This document shows, piece by piece, positions 9,676 to 19,992 of a DNA stretch of 64,000 bases. The first letter of the stretch is position 1. The number at the start of each line of letters is the position of its first letter. Location: assembly GCA_026261815.1 (NCBI GenBank), contig JAMPIT010000230.1:36788501-36852500 (forward strand). Direction: 5' to 3'. The position numbers and the translations under genes were made by a program. The DNA comes from Monarcha castaneiventris obscurior (taxonomy: Eukaryota > Chordata > Aves > Passeriformes > Monarchidae). Below the pieces are notes generated by a model that ran no database searches, had not been told where the DNA came from, and saw nothing but the letters and a program-made list of their open reading frames with translations.

Positions 9676-10536
9676 TGTGGCTGCCACAGCCCCAGGCCAA
9701 GCCCTCTGCCCACATTCTGGAAAGGCCGGTCCCCTGTGGCCTGTGAACATCAACAATTGGAGGAGGCCAAGAGGAGCAGGAGGCATAGGAAAAGGAAATG
9801 TGGGGACATGGAATGGTTTGTTTGAGCCATGGGTTTGTCTCCCATTTCTCCTTTCCCTGCAAGTGTCACCATCCCGCTGTCCCTGCCGGGGTGTCTCAGG
9901 CCGGGAGCCACCTGTGGTGTCCACAGTGATGTGGGCCAGCGCTGCCTCGGAGGACCAAGTGCCATTGGGGATGTCCAGGCAAGGGCAGCCAGGCTGGCCA
10001 GAGGCTCAGGAGAGCTGGCAGCAGTGTCCAGAGAGCCCGGGGGAGGAGGCTTGTGCCCTACAGATAAACAATGACCGCCCAGTCCCGTGGCATGGCCAGG
10101 GCACCCTCCTGAGCCCCCTCCGGGCCCCAGACGGGCAGGGGGCTCACCCAGGCCATGCCCAGCCAGCAGTGGCTCAGGCTGGGGAGCAGAGCTCCCCGTG
10201 TGCCCCTGCCATGCCCCGGAGCTGGGGCTTCTCCTGCTGCTGGAGGTGCTCGGAGCCGGCAGCCAGGGCAGAGAGCTCCCTGGACGTGGGGGAACTGCAG
10301 CTCCCTTGGTGTCTGCAGCATCTTCTCAGGCCCAGAGCAGAGGCTGTTCCCAGCTGGGACTGCCAAAGCGTCCTGGGAGCCCTGGGCTGGACACTGGTGG
10401 CACCAGGCCTGTTCCTGGTGTGCCCCTTGCTCCTGGCAGTTCTTCACTGCCGGGGACTGGGCTCCCATTTTCACTTCCAGGCTTTTCCTGGCCATGAGCA
10501 CCCTCAGGGCTGAGCCGGTCCTGCTGCCCTCGAGGC

Positions 10537-10649
10537 GGGCGGGGCGGTGACGGCACAATGGGGCTGAGCGCTGGCCTGAGGCCGGGCTCTGATGTCACAG
10601 GGTGTCCTGGCCCCGGCACTGTGACATCACCATGCCATTCCTATAAAAG
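10537..10649 (+). promoter_or_regulatory. Promoter of copy 3
   Basis: GC box 10,537-10,547, TGATGTCA 10,590-10,597, TGACATCA 10,622-10,629, TATAAAAG 10,642-10,649, then the ATG at 10,684. All elements are identical to those of copies 1 and 2. Confidence 0.8.
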
Positions 10650-10683
10650 CCGGGCCAGCCCCACCGCTGCCAGTGCAGCCGCG

Positions 10684-11946
10684 ATGGGAAGCGCCGCAGC
10701 CATGAGCGACGGTGGCCTCCTGCTCGCTGCACTTGCCCTGCTGCTGCTGCTGGCCACCGTGGCTGTCTGGTGGGCCATTGGCCCCCGGGCACCGCGGGGG
10801 CGGCAGGCAGGGACTCACAAGGTGCCACAGCGCCCCGGGGTGCGGGCCAGGGGCCCACGGAGGAGCCGAGCAGCCCCTGTGGCTCCCAGGGCCTCCAGGC
10901 CTCGGACGAGCCCTCGCGAGCGTCCACACGGTCCTGCGAGCCCCCCGAGCGTCCCCTGCAGCTGCGGCCTCTGCGTGAGCGTGGCCAAGGAGCTGCAGGG
11001 GCTGATGCTGCTGCTCTGGGCTCCGCGGGGGACACCGGCACCGCTCTACGCCGGGATGTGGCGGGCGCTGTGGGCACAGCTGGAGCAGCTGGGCAAGCGA
11101 GGCCACCTGCCCTGCTGTGCCTCGCCCTGCTGCTCCGGGCGCACCCGGCCCTGCAAGAGGCTGCTCCTGCCCACAGTGGCCATGCCTGGGAGAGCCTCCA
11201 GCTCGTCAAGGTTATTCCGACGGAGAAAGACCTTCCCTCCGAGACGTTTGGGCCGTCAGAGATCCACCATTATTCCAGGAGCCTCGAATGCCTCTGACGA
11301 CCTCCAGCCCTGCAAGACCCTTCTTGCGTCCGACCACCGCCCTCCCTCGGAGAAGCTCCCTCCCTCTGAGAAGCTCCCCATTGCTCAGACCCCGCATCCC
11401 TCTGAGACCCTCCCGACAGCCTGCGTTCACTCCGAGATCCGCCAGCCCTTGAAGATCACCCCGCTTCGAAGACCCTTCGCTCTCCGCCCGTTCCTGCCTC
11501 CCTCCCAGGGCCTCGCTCCTGGAAGCCCTCATCCCGCCCAGACTCTCACGCAGCCCTGCCAGCCTGCTCACACTGAGGAACCCCTGGACAGCTCTCCCTG
11601 CTCCCTTGGGGATCACCAACATGCCATGGAGATGGACACCCCCGGCGCATCCCAGAGCATCGACACGGCCTGGGAAAGCCGGGGAGCAGAAATGGGAGCC
11701 CAGCTGGAGCCAGAGAAGCGTTCCCAGGAGCAGGTGGCAGAACCACAAGCGTCCTGCAGCCAGCGGTGTCCACCCCAGGGCTCCCAGGATGCTGCAGCTG
11801 AGCCAGCTGGGAACAGCCCGGGCTTGGTGGCAGAGACGGCCCCCAGGAGACCCTGGAGGTTCACCGGTCTCCAGGAGGCTGCCCCAAGACGGCCACCGCG
11901 CCCCAGCCAGGCGTTTGTGGTATATGGAGAGCCCTTCTGGGTTTAG
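10684..11946 (+). CDS. Copy 3: same unrecognised family (420 aa)
   Basis: An intronless frame from ATG 10,684 to TAG 11,946, the same length as copy 1 with no indels between them. By hand count about 49 of 420 residues differ from copy 1 (about 88% identity). The changes are uneven: about 8 in residues 1-140, about 37 in 141-320 and about 4 in 321-420. The helix (10-31), the Arg/Pro linker and the GEPFWV end are kept. CSCGPC becomes CSCGLC, and several Cys of the variable middle are gained or lost (for example CQRC in copy 1 is RQRS here). Past the stop, homology continues for about 200 bases and then ends at the LTR-like element at 12,152. The first AATAAA after the stop (12,221-12,226) lies inside that element. 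Function unknown. Confidence 0.75.
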   Translation: MGSAAAMSDGGLLLAALALLLLLATVAVWWAIGPRAPRGRQAGTHKVPQRPGVRARGPRRSRAAPVAPRASRPRTSPRERPHGPASPPSVPCSCGLCVSVAKELQGLMLLLWAPRGTPAPLYAGMWRALWAQLEQLGKRGHLPCCASPCCSGRTRPCKRLLLPTVAMPGRASSSSRLFRRRKTFPPRRLGRQRSTIIPGASNASDDLQPCKTLLASDHRPPSEKLPPSEKLPIAQTPHPSETLPTACVHSEIRQPLKITPLRRPFALRPFLPPSQGLAPGSPHPAQTLTQPCQPAHTEEPLDSSPCSLGDHQHAMEMDTPGASQSIDTAWESRGAEMGAQLEPEKRSQEQVAEPQASCSQRCPPQGSQDAAAEPAGNSPGLVAETAPRRPWRFTGLQEAAPRRPPRPSQAFVVYGEPFWV

Positions 11947-12151
11947 TGTTAAATAGATTAGTATACCCCCAAAGAGCTGTCTGAGTGTTCTTGCTGCTCT
12001 GCATTTGACTGCGAGAGGGCCCCTTTCTTCCCAGGGACTGCCTCAGTGCTGGCTTTGGATTCAGGCTGGGAATGCTGTGGAATGCTGAACTACCCGACTG
12101 GATTTAAAGTCCTATTTCTCCTCTGGGGCTGAGCAGCTTTCAGTTGCCCCC

Positions 12152-12575
12152 TGTGAAAAACGAGGTTCACTCTCCTGTCAGGATTGAAAAGTTTAAGAAG
12201 GGACAATAAGGGATAAAGTTAATAAAGCAAAAGTCACAGCGCTGGGTGCTTTGGCGTTCAGCCAAGAGCACGGCTGCTATCCTGGGGACTGCCTTTACAT
12301 ACACATTGACTTATTACATATTCATAAACAATTATACATATTCAAAACCCTTTCCAGGAACAATTATCCTCTTCCCGAAACCAGCAGATCGCTGTGGGGA
12401 TAAGTCTCTTGGCGACGAATATTATCTTATTTGCCGGTGATATGCCATAGCTGCTGATACGCCATAGTGTAGCTGCTGATATGCCATAGTGGGGATCCAA
12501 GCAGATTGTTCATAAGCATAGCTATTTCTAAGGTTTTGGTTGAATAAAAAAAGTATTAAAAACCAAATCTTCACA
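12152..12575. mobile_element. LTR-like element D at the right edge of the array
   Basis: It starts TGTGAA and ends TTCACA, a 6-bp inverted match typical of LTR ends. The left flank is array sequence (about 200 bases after the copy 3 stop). The right flank (ACCAAGCTACC...) is unrelated to the array continuation seen in copies 1 and 2, and no target duplication matches. It contains short internal repeats of a GATATGCCATAG-type motif (12,439-12,492). The orientation is unclear. Confidence 0.7.
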
Positions 12576-12606
12576 ACCAAGCTACCTTAAGTAGCATCTC
12601 TTTTGT

Positions 12607-12640
12607 AATAAATGTTATATATATTTATATAACATTTATT
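12607..12640. repeat. Near-perfect AT palindrome
   Basis: Arms of 15 bases, AATAAATGTTATATA and TATATAACATTTATT, are perfect inverted repeats around a 4-base centre. It could form a hairpin or cruciform. It lies 31 bases past LTR D. Confidence 0.85.
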
Positions 12641-15600
12641 CGTGACAAAGCCACTACTTTTAACACTACATATTTTAACATTTGCAGAAAGCCAATATCA
12701 TAGCACCTATTTATCACATACTGTGACTTCTTTATCTGCTCTTCATCACTGGATGGCAAAAATGGTATTTAAGCATTAACAAGATCAAGCTCCTGAAGGG
12801 CAGCAATGTCTTATCCTGCAGTTAGATCCTGACTTACTCACAACCCTCTGTCTTTGCACCAAAGCAGGTGGGACATTGTGCCTTCATCCTTCATCTGGCT
12901 CTGCAGCTTGCTGGTTTCCCCATGGCTGCTTAGGCAGGGTAGTTGCAGCTCCTGGGCAGAGTATGGGGGGAGGAAGAAGAGTCCCTCTGTGACAGGTAGT
13001 GCATTGAGGTCTGCTTCCTGTCCCCTTGCTTGCTCTGGGTGCCTACCAACTGCAGCTAACATTGCAGTTCTGTCCATTGGAAACTCTTTGGCCCTTGCCT
13101 ATCATGTTTGCTGCACCTTCTCCCACATGCTGCTTGGCCTAGCAAACACAGCCAGAGCCTCTGCCTGGTCCTCTGCCCCTTGTAGGTGTTCAGCTTGCTA
13201 AGGGAGCTGGGATCCTCTGAGAAGGGAGGTATAGCTCCATACCCTCTCTTACTAGGCACTTTTCTGTGCTGATAAATTTGGCTTCAGCCTCCAGTACTTC
13301 TCCTCCCCTAGGAACACTTTATTTTTATTCATGACTGGAAATGCAAGCGTAACCGCCCGGTGCTTAAGGTACCCATTCTAAATGTGAAAGACTCTTCACC
13401 CAAAGGAGTGCTCAGAAATGTATTGTTTTTTGCCCACAAAATGTTGGCAAGTGTGAGACTTGCTCAAATTTATTTTGGGTCCCCACTCCATTCGAAACAT
13501 CAGATAAATGGATCAATGCTAGGAGTCTATTTTACCTCTTAGTCTTCTTGTATTGCTATTTCATCTGAGATTTATCAAAAAGACTTGAACTGAGTTAGAG
13601 AGACAAAAAGATAAATTTTTAAGAATCTGCAGGTGACTGCTGGGAAGAATGAAGAACATTGAAAAAACTTTTATTTAAAAAAAAGGTTACCATCAGAACT
13701 GCTTACAGCTAAAGATGATGACTAAATATACTGGAATCACTGAAATCATCCATCTGAATCCTAATAAGAACATAAAAGCACAAAGGGATGTTGGAGGATA
13801 TGGCTGGTCACTGGCAGGGGAAAAGAAGATACTGCGGTCTGCCAAGGTGAGCGATACTAGGACAAGATTAACTTTCCTGTCATGTACTTGCCAAGCTGCA
13901 GCTCTTACTTTGGCTTGCTGTCTGGGTTTGGTGTCATTTTCTCTCCCCCCACACACAGCGAAGTGAAAGTTTACGGTGGAGAAAATGGTTAAGGAAATTA
14001 TGAAAATGAACCAGCCATTTGGTTATGCCTCTGAGATATTCTGCAGTCTGGGCTTGCCAAATTTCTCCTTGAGCAAGAGAAGAAGAAATTTCCTGCCTGG
14101 CCATCCTACTCTGCCAGCACAGGAGCAGTGGGAAGCTGAACTGGCCACTCTGTTGCTGCTCCAAGTGGTGGGTGGGAAGGCAGCTGCTCCAGGGCAGCTT
14201 CTCTGGGTTTCAGAGTGGCATTACTGATGCCGTGCCCTTAGCAGGGCTGCAAGGGGCTGTGCATAGAAAGGGGGAGAAACATCTGCAGCTGAGAGTTGTG
14301 GGGCGAGTCCAGCCCCAAATGAACACCTGTGCCATTGCAGCTTCCGTTTGCACTGCATGCATCCATTCACGGGAGCCTCCATCACACAGGCACACCGAGA
14401 TTCATATTTTCCTTGGCAGTTGTATTGATGTGTGAGATCATTTCAGTATAGGTAATTATGCCCAAATCTCTTTAGTCTTTCTCTGTTAGAGAAGAATTGC
14501 CAGCAGGATTTCATTTAAGTGAGGCCATGCCTAGATTTGCTGTAATCATATGATTAAGGCTGTTGTGGGTTTTGGGCTTAATTATACTGTAGAGAGGCAT
14601 GAACACAAACAGGGTGCCTAAACTGATCTTTTCCCAGATGTGGGCATTCACTGCTCTGTGGCAGATATCAGCTCATGTATTTGGTGGTTTTCTCATGCCT
14701 GAAGTTCCTGTATAGATTCCACCCTATGAGTAGTTGTTAGCCCTGATTTCTTCCTGAAACTTAATTAAGTGTGTTCTTTCAGCCTCTCCAGAAAGAAACT
14801 TGTTGCAAAATTTTAGCTGGAACATTTTATGTTGGGCTTTATAGAAGCAAGATTATTTTAAACATTATGCCTGCAGTGGCATTTAGAAAGGCAACAGAGA
14901 TTTTTATTGAAGAGCTTGACATAGGTGGCAGGAAACATTTAACGGGTTTAGGGATAGATTTAATTTCATTTTGAATTGACAATGTTCAGAAAAAGATTGT
15001 TAAAACAAATATTTCAGTGAGGCTAGATGAGTTTTTGAATCTGTTTTTTGTGACTATTGTATCTTCCATTTAAAATTTCTCATTGCAATGTTTTGCAGGG
15101 CATTTAGTCAGAGGCACTTAGTTTTCAAGCAGCTTTATTATGTCATTATGGCACTAACTTATGCAGCATTTTTCAGTTATTTTCATGAACAGTGGTGTGA
15201 CAGAGCCATGGCTCCAAGGGCATATGTATGTGACTACTGAAAACCCTCAATGGCCACTCTAATAATCAGGTACAGCTGTAGAATGACTCTTAAATGATGG
15301 CTTCCATCACAGCTCATGCATACCCAATAGAACTCACAAAATCCTGGGGGTCTTTGCACTCCCAGCATGCTAAGGCACTGCTGGGAACTCCTGGAGATGC
15401 TGCCCTCAGCCAGGGAGTTGGCTGCCTGTGAAGCAGCCGTGTTCAGGAGAGAGAAAAGGAGAATGAGAGGTGCTGACCTCAGAGCTGCTCTAAGAGTTGG
15501 TCTTCCAGAGCCCCTTCTGCTGTGAGTTTGTTCTACCATGAGTGAGAGTGGTGAGTCTACCATTGTGAGTCGGATCTACCATGTATTTTTGTAATAGCTA

Positions 15601-18490
15601 CTTAATGAACAAATCTGTACAAAATCAGAGATTTTCTTTCAGAAAACTTAGTTCAAAACACCAGAAAATCATTGTTTCCATTTTTTCCTTGCTGAAAACT
15701 GATCCTATCACTTCTTCCATTCATGCTGTATTTGGAATTGCATTTTGAAAGTGGAGAGCCTGGGCAACATGAGATTTGAAGTCCAGCCCTGTGGCTAGGG
15801 AAGATTTGGAAGAGTGTTAATATTTTTGAAGACTGTGTCCTCCCTAGAGTATTCCTCAAACTTCAGCATTTATTTCTTCTGCTTCCATGTGGCACAATGC
15901 AGATATTTTTTCCTGAATCATGCCTTCCAGTGTCACACCATGCTGATCTGTCATGCACTGGACTACGTAATGCATTCCTTCTTGGTTGCTGTGTTTTCTG
16001 CATCCTGCTCACTTGTTTGGAGGTGCTTAATAAAGTCAGCCACTGCCATGCCATCTCTAGCACAAAGTTCTTGGATAGACATCTGTTTGCTTTCTTCATT
16101 ATTTTCTGTCAGGTCTACTTGTTTGGTAGATGATAGAAAGGAAAGATAATGGGAAAGGCATTAACAAAATAAGGAGAAAATTCTCCTCTTCCAACAGGTG
16201 TTAACCATTGCTCCTTGCAAGTTTCAGAAGTATCAGGAGAAATGATGCCTGCTTAAAAAGTGATACCACAAATTATCACTGATGAGAAGGCAGATTATAT
16301 GTATTTTGAAAAATAAAATTTTACATGGCACAATGCAACGTTTTACATTGATTAGGATTTCTAAACCAATGGCTGGTTCTCAACCTTTCTCTCAAAGCAT
16401 GTACTCTGTTTAGAAAACACACATGCCTCTCTAACCCCACTAAAGATTTGTTTACTACTGAGGAAGAAAACTCTCATAAAGCACTGCTTTTTTTGCTGGC
16501 CATGTGTCAAATACAGGTTTTTGATTTTGGCATTCTGATGACTAAGATCAAGCCAATAATTCAGAAAAGAATAGCAAAATGATGAGTGCGGCTTGGCAGA
16601 ATTTGTTTTTGATTTAAACATTGAATTGTGAGATTTTTTTGGTTGAGAGATGACTACTAGAGATAAAAGGAGAACATGTATCCAACCTACAACTGAGAGA
16701 ATACAAAGATGCAGAAATACCTCTTTACATGATAAAATAATTCTTTTATGCAGGAGAAAATTTAAGCAATGGAAAGTGTTATAAAATCTAACAGTAGGGA
16801 ACCTCAGGTGAATACATCCTTCCCCTGAAAAAAAAAAATTTAGCAAAGAGCGCTCAGTTTGTGGTTTATTCCCCACTGCTGTGAAGAAAATGCTGCTCAT
16901 TCTCTTGCTGCAGTTACAGTGAGAGCAAGCAAAGCACTCAGCCAAAGTGTTGCATCTCTGTGTGGCTGGAAGACTCACATCCACTGCACCACAAACTGCT
17001 CCAGGCTTGACAAAGCATTGCCAGGAATGCCCTTTTTCCCATTTTTCCTGTGAGTTTCAGTGCTGGTTGTGTCTTTAGCCACATCCCCAGGTACCATGTG
17101 TTACCTGTAATCCTGTCAAGCATTGTATCTCAGCCTCACCGATGGCTAAGCTGATGTGAGGTACTGTGTGTTAGCAGCTCTCCATTGCACTGTGGAAACA
17201 CAGGCAGAGACCAGAAATAAATTTCTTATTGTACTATGTTGGCTATTGACTGGGAGGAGAAAAGCCAGGACTCCTTCCATTCCTTGTGTCTCTTATTTTG
17301 GATTGCTTCCAAGTAGATCTATTAGTTTTTATGGGGACCAGAAAAGAAATTTACTTTTAAAAAGTAAGTTCTTTGAGTACCCCAAAGTATTTAGCATTGT
17401 TTATGTATAGAAAGGAAATAAAAAAAGCCCCACCAGGATGCCTTTTGGCTTTCTCTGACATTGTTTGTCTTTTTCTCGGCAGTGTCATCTTTCTGTTTTA
17501 CTGGGTTGGATTTATTTAGGTGATCAGGTCAATGATATGTATATGTATTATTTATTTTTTCTTTTCATCTTCTTCTTGTCTGGTCTCTGCATGAAGTTGC
17601 AGCAGCATTGCCTGGGAAGCCTGGTGTCAGGGCCACTTCTGTTTAAAATAAAAGGTGAAATAATGCTAGGCAATGGAGTTTCACCAGGGAGGAGCTTGGC
17701 CTACTGTCCTGATGTTGCTAAAAACCAGCTGCTGCTGAAATGGCTCTGTAACTGCTGATTCTCACATCTGGGGTGAGAAGAGGATGCTCTAAACGCAGAC
17801 ACCTCCATGGGCCTTAGGGGAGAAGTTGTGTCCTTCTTCTGGCAGAACATAGGGGTGTATATTTATCATCAGAGCAGGAGACCTGACCTGCCTGGTGTGA
17901 GTTCACACGGCAGCTCCAGCTGTGAGTTTACACAGCATTTAGAATGCCCTCTCATGGCTTTATAGAAAAGGTCATGTTATTTTTGTGGTATGATTATTCA
18001 GGGACCCAAACACGACAGCTATACGAGGAATTTCACAGCTTTGCTCTGCTGTGTCACCTCCATTGCTCACTATGATCCTGAAACTCCAGTTAAACATAAG
18101 GATATCACTAAAAAAGACTTTTCTTCAGAATGACTGTTTTAATTATGATTTTACATCAAATTAAGCTGCTTCTTCAATACAGCAACGAAATGGGAATTGT
18201 TTTTTTGTTTTGCTGAATCATTAGCCTGGCATAAAACTTAAAATAGGATGTATGCAGATAAAGACTGAAAATACAACGTGCATTTATTAACTTTAAATCT
18301 GCAGTCTAAGAAACTTTATCATACATAATTGTTTCAGCACCATTTTCATATATGTGAAATATGAAAGAAATATCATCTAGTCTGTTTAATGGAAATTCTG
18401 CATGGGCAAGTTTAACAGGGAGAATTTTGATTGCAGTTAACTAAGACTGTACTTATTTCATAAATTCCAGACTGGTTTCTTTTTATTTAA
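12641..18490. other. AT-rich single-copy sequence, no gene identified
   Basis: The base composition changes abruptly from the array. No repeat family recognised. The only remarkable item is a 207-codon open frame on the minus strand at 16,361-16,984, listed separately. A slightly GC-richer patch at about 12,840-13,260 shows nothing I can name. Confidence 0.5.
16361..16984 (-). other. Unrecognised 207-codon open frame (probably not a gene)
   Basis: The longest open frame outside the array. The translation is rich in Phe, Ser, Cys, His and Lys, has one hydrophobic stretch (around ILSVVGWIHVLLLSLVVI) and shows no family motif. I see no promoter, splice context or second copy. Its length is somewhat unexpected for AT-rich random sequence, which is why it is listed. 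Composition argues for chance or an old decayed element. Confidence 0.15.
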
Positions 18491-18613
18491 TTCAGATTTT
18501 AGAAATTATTTCTAAAGAATTAGGTTAAAAACTCAGATTTTAGAATTTATTTCTAAAGAATTAGGTTAAAATCTCAGAGTTTAGAATTTATTTCTAAAGA
18601 ATTAGGTTAAAAA
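18491..18613 (+). repeat. 41-bp tandem repeat, 3 copies
   Basis: Copies start at 18,491, 18,532 and 18,573 with a core of TTATTTCTAAAGAATTAGG. Only a few substitutions separate them, so the triplication is fairly recent. The surroundings (18,240-18,920) are very AT-rich. Confidence 0.92.
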
Positions 18614-19893
18614 ATTGTATTTCAAATTAAATCTTAGTTGAAAAACATCCCTGAACGTTTACCATTTAATGGCAATTATAATATTGAAAGTTTTCAGATT
18701 TTGCTAAAAGCTTAATGGTATCTTTAACTATGAATTTTGTATTATATTTTTATGTATTAATTATATCTTATAAATAATGAAGATTGTTTTGATAAAGAAT
18801 TGCTTTTTAATATTTCCCAGAGTTTTCTTTCACAAGTTATCACAGTATATGTCATATTTTAAATGCAATTTAAAATGCCTGTAGCATATTTTCAAAATTT
18901 TTCAACTTGAAATGATTATTTACTTACATTCAAATGCAAGGCAGACTGAAAAAACAAGCCAAAATAGTTTAGCCTTTCATAATGAAGGTAAAATAATTGC
19001 AATTGATTGTAATGAGAATTTTTCTTCAACTGGACCAATTTTTTTTTTGTCCAGCTCTTCCATTTTTGCTTTCTGATCTAGCAAGGATGCTGATTTTCAA
19101 AGGAACAGCTGTCCTTGATCAGATCAAGCTGTGCTTCTGATCTTTTAAAATCTCCTAAAACTGCAGTTTACCATTCCAAAAAATCCCCATGTACTCCATC
19201 TTTTCTCCATATGACCTCTAAAAAGAGAAGTAATCTGAATCTTTCAGTGTAACTTGATGTAATTATTCTTAAGAATGATGTTTTTTAACTTTTGGAAGGT
19301 TGGGGTTTTTGTCACGTGCTTCCAAAGCTACAAGGTAAGAGTTTTCACTTGCAGGACAATGAATTATCAGCTAAAAGCCATTTTCTCAAAGGAGTTTCAT
19401 TCTCCAGAGCCATGCCAAAGCCTGTGCCTGTAAAGAGCAGATTTATCCTCTTTTGAGCTCTGTTATCAGTGCAGCTCTTCACTGCCATACGTTCAACTGG
19501 CACATCCAGCCTTGTCTGTGTTGGATAATGTCGCAGCTTCATTTAAGCTCCTGAAAACTTTGACTCTTGATAATATGCAGATTCTATATAAAACAACTAT
19601 CTGTATGTCAACAAATATAAACGACATTTAAATTTCTATCATTTTTTAATCTTCTCTCTTTCTGGATGAAGTGAATTCTCTCCGTGGCTTTAGTGGACAT
19701 CATTTAGCCCAGCTTGTATGTGGCTGTGCTGAAGTCACAGATGTTGCCCTGCAGAATCTAACTGGATTGTGGGCACTGTTCGTGGTGGCAAAGGCATTAA
19801 TGCTAAACAGGGAGTCACTACAGCAAAATTTACCTGTGATAAAATAATACAGTCATTACATTTTCTTATTTCCTTTTTTTCCCCCCCTTATAG
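18614..19893. other. AT-rich sequence without identified features
   Basis: Continues the AT-rich block. A polypyrimidine tract (about 19,860-19,890) leads into the candidate exon at 19,894. Nothing else supported. Confidence 0.4.
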
Positions 19894-19992
19894 AATCAGT
19901 AGTTTCAAGCTGTTTCAAGCCCCACAAACGCCCGTGCCAGGAACCAGTCACTGACAATGTTTGCATTCACACCAGTCACCTCATTATGCAAG
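19894..19992 (+). other. Candidate 99-nt coding exon, phase 1-1
   Basis: Acceptor: a long T/C tract (TTTTTTTCCCCCCC) followed by TTATAG. Donor: CAAG|GTAAGC. The reading frame starting at the third exon base stays open across all 32 complete codons; the other two frames have stops. The peptide has three Cys and the segment CFKPHKRPCQEPVTDNVCIH. Symmetric phase 1 exons are common in extracellular proteins. I do not recognise the gene, and a 99-nt open frame can occur by chance. Confidence 0.25.

Larger units (their letters stand above)
1..12151 (+). repeat. Tandem array of ~3.61-kb gene-bearing units (copies 1, 2 and 3)
   Basis: Position 1 aligns with 4,456 and 9,447, so the copies run 1-4,455, 4,456-9,446 and 9,447-12,151. 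Copy 3 is cut short and the array continues left of the window. Raw spacings are 4,455 and 4,991 bases. Removing the solo LTRs with their target duplications (846 bases from copy 1; 839 and 542 from copy 2) leaves 3,609 and 3,610, so the ancestral unit length is well defined. Order in a unit: 16-bp minisatellite, about 1 kb of GC-rich 5' flank, promoter, intronless coding frame, about 1.5 kb of spacer. The copies are closely similar by eye throughout, flanks included, so the duplication covers the whole transcription unit. All copies point the same way. The block is much more GC-rich than the sequence right of 12,576. Confidence 0.95.

Noticed and set aside
9482..10513. 343-codon open frame upstream of copy 3, with parts in the other copies
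   Set aside because: It runs through the 16-bp VNTR, whose copy number changes by non-multiples of three, and the matching frame in copy 2 stops and shifts (near 5,020). GC-rich DNA has few stops, so this is probably non-coding 5' flank.
10595..11209. Long antisense frames (about 160-205 codons) opposite the three coding copies
   Set aside because: They are shadows of the GC-rich sense frame and cross the TATA box region. No start context, and less consistent lengths than the sense frames.
13709..13846. 138-nt segment between TTACAG and AAG|GTGAGC with an open frame
   Set aside because: The tract before the AG is purine-rich, so the acceptor is poor. The open frame alone is not enough.
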